Shown one piece after another: positions 63,195 through 64,000 of a stretch of DNA of 64,000 nt. A program made the position numbers and the translations under genes. Position 1 is the stretch's first letter. The number at the start of each line of letters is the position of its first letter. The stretch is from contig NZ_FOPP01000015.1 in the NCBI RefSeq assembly GCF_900113525.1, positions 30,122-94,121 on the forward strand. Direction: 5' to 3'. The stretch is from Pedobacter insulae (GTDB lineage: Bacteria; Bacteroidota; Bacteroidia; Sphingobacteriales; Sphingobacteriaceae). Below the pieces are notes generated by a model, which was not told the DNA's origin, ran no database searches, and was given only the letters and a program-made list of their open reading frames with translations.

Positions 63195-63545
63195 ATGAGT
63201 GGAGAAACTAATGGATTATTAGTCCCTGACGAGATTATAATGAATAAAATCTATTATATCAGGGGACAAAAAGTTATGCTGGATAGTGATCTTGCAGAAT
63301 TATACGGGGTAGAAACTAGACGGTTAAACGAACAGGTGGCAAGGAATGCAGACAGGTTTCCCGAAGATTTTATGTTTCGCCTAAATGAAAATGAGTTTGA
63401 AAGTTTGATGTCGCAATTTGCGACATCAAAGCGAGGTGGCAGAAGAAAGCTCCCCTATATGTTTTCTGAACACGGCGTCTTAATGCTTTCTAGTATATTG
63501 AACAGCAAACAGGCAATTCAGGTCAATATATGGGGGTTATCCTAA
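63195..63545 (+). pseudogene. ORF6N-domain protein, 3' end lost at an IS terminus
   Basis: The first 110 residues form an ORF6N/KilA-N-type DNA-binding domain (MNKIYYIRGQKVMLDSDLAELYGVETRRLNEQVARN ... YMFSEHGVLMLSSIL). Full-length members run on for 50-150 more residues after AIQVNI. Here the frame ends abruptly as WGLS plus stop at the point where a TGGGGGTTATCC element begins (63531). The gene is thus broken by an insertion sequence. It follows the integrase by 71 bp and is cargo of the same island. Confidence 0.8.
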
Positions 63546-64000
63546 AAGTGGCCACCTCTTTTTATCCAAAGTGGCCACATATTACGCTCCAAAGTGGTCA
63601 TCTCATTTCGGTCAAAAGTGACCACTTGGCTTATTTTAAGGGGTTTTAAGCGTTATAAAGAGTGTTTTGAACTCCATGTATCGAGTTGAGGTCTAAAGTT
63701 GAAATCAAGTGCGTTAAATTGACTTAATTGGGCAAGCTTTATTCTTCTTGGATGTGTTGAATCTGGGACTTAGGTTCTGCAACCTTGGAGGTGATCTTAT
63801 GCCCTTTTGCGAAGCAAAAGCATAGCGAGAGTATTGGATGTGGTATATGTTTTGGAAATCTATGGAAGATTTTTTGGTATGTGAGCATCAATCTGGATGC
63901 ATCTAACGCAACTGCTCAAAGGGTATTCAAAAAGCTATGGTTTCTTTTGGGGTGGCCAGTTTGGAACGGAATATGGTGGCCACTTTTACCGAAATACACA
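63531..64000. mobile_element. IS21-type terminus, possibly a short non-autonomous derivative
   Basis: The sequence begins TGGGGGTTATCC and carries four direct copies of AAAGTGGCCAC-like 11-mers at 63545, 63568, 63591 and 63615 (periods 23, 23, 24). Inverted copies lie at 63952 and 63976 (period 24). Multiple terminal repeats of this kind are the hallmark of IS21-family ends. No transposase frame is visible in the 326 bp between them; the gap shows only short, unconvincing frames. The other end is outside the window or close to its edge. Confidence 0.6.

Noticed and set aside
63545..63625. CRISPR-like array from four evenly spaced repeats
   Set aside because: Repeats are only 11 bp with 12-13-bp spacers and have inverted partners on the right, as IS21 ends do; no cas genes are present.

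Overview
The window is chromosomal DNA of a Bacteroidota bacterium, most likely Sphingobacteriaceae and Pedobacter-like; the genus is an inference from gene families, not a database match. Several genes carry the Bacteroidota -7 element TAnnTTTG directly upstream, Shine-Dalgarno sequences are weak (one striking exception at 60813), and the families are typical of the group: DUF6266, PIN-PhoH fusion, short DnaE beside DinB, secreted TPR proteins, and a SAM-like tyrosine recombinase.

Layout. 1-4.2 kb: a minus-strand operon with a methionine/glutamine-type aminotransferase, an omega-amidase-like nitrilase, a Tat-signal glycosylasparaginase, CutC and a secreted protein cut by the window edge. 4.4-8.3 kb: a queuosine-precursor transporter, a DUF421 protein, an RRM protein, and a fatty-acid-hydroxylase (AGMO-like) gene overlapping a YhhN/TMEM86 lysoplasmalogenase-like gene. 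8.3-12.9 kb: topA with a small partner, glutathione peroxidase and an MtfA-like peptidase. 13-17.2 kb: a two-gene error-prone polymerase cassette (dinB, short dnaE) behind a pair of identical 13-bp palindromes. 17.4-23.7 kb: gyrA, two paralogous secreted TPR proteins, and a Tet-like MFS exporter. 23.7-28 kb: PIN-PhoH, an 815-bp gene-free stretch, and a FUSC transporter. 28-37.5 kb: ohr, bioB, mgtE, corA, a WbqC protein, an LpxL-type acyltransferase, a glycosyltransferase, a thioredoxin-fold protein, aroQ, xerD, prmC. 37.6-44.3 kb: ribD, a DMT transporter, a YigZ protein, a uridine phosphorylase, DUF1398, galM/galK and a SpoU methyltransferase. 44.4-54.3 kb: a three-subunit periplasmic molybdenum hydroxylase and gltBD. 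54.6-60.5 kb: the SRP RNA gene, fsa, a GmhB-type phosphatase, an OPT transporter and a GH3 glycosidase. 60.8-64 kb: DUF6266, tRNA-Lys, a tyrosine integrase, a truncated ORF6N gene and an IS21-type terminus. This last stretch looks like the start of an integrated island.

Most interesting non-coding content. (1) At 25083-25531 on the minus strand there is a probable structured RNA of about 450 nt. It has several GNRA-capped hairpins, a strong intrinsic terminator and a promoter-like sequence, and I cannot assign it to a known family. (2) Two CTAAT-N3-ATTAG palindromes sit over the dinB promoter and are candidate damage-response operators. (3) Four REP-like palindromes have arms that change together. 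(4) The SRP RNA lies in the gap between gltB and fsa. (5) Four genes have a -7 element so close to the ATG that their mRNAs should be leaderless or nearly so. (6) IS21-like terminal repeats of about 23-bp period face each other across about 330 bp with no visible transposase.
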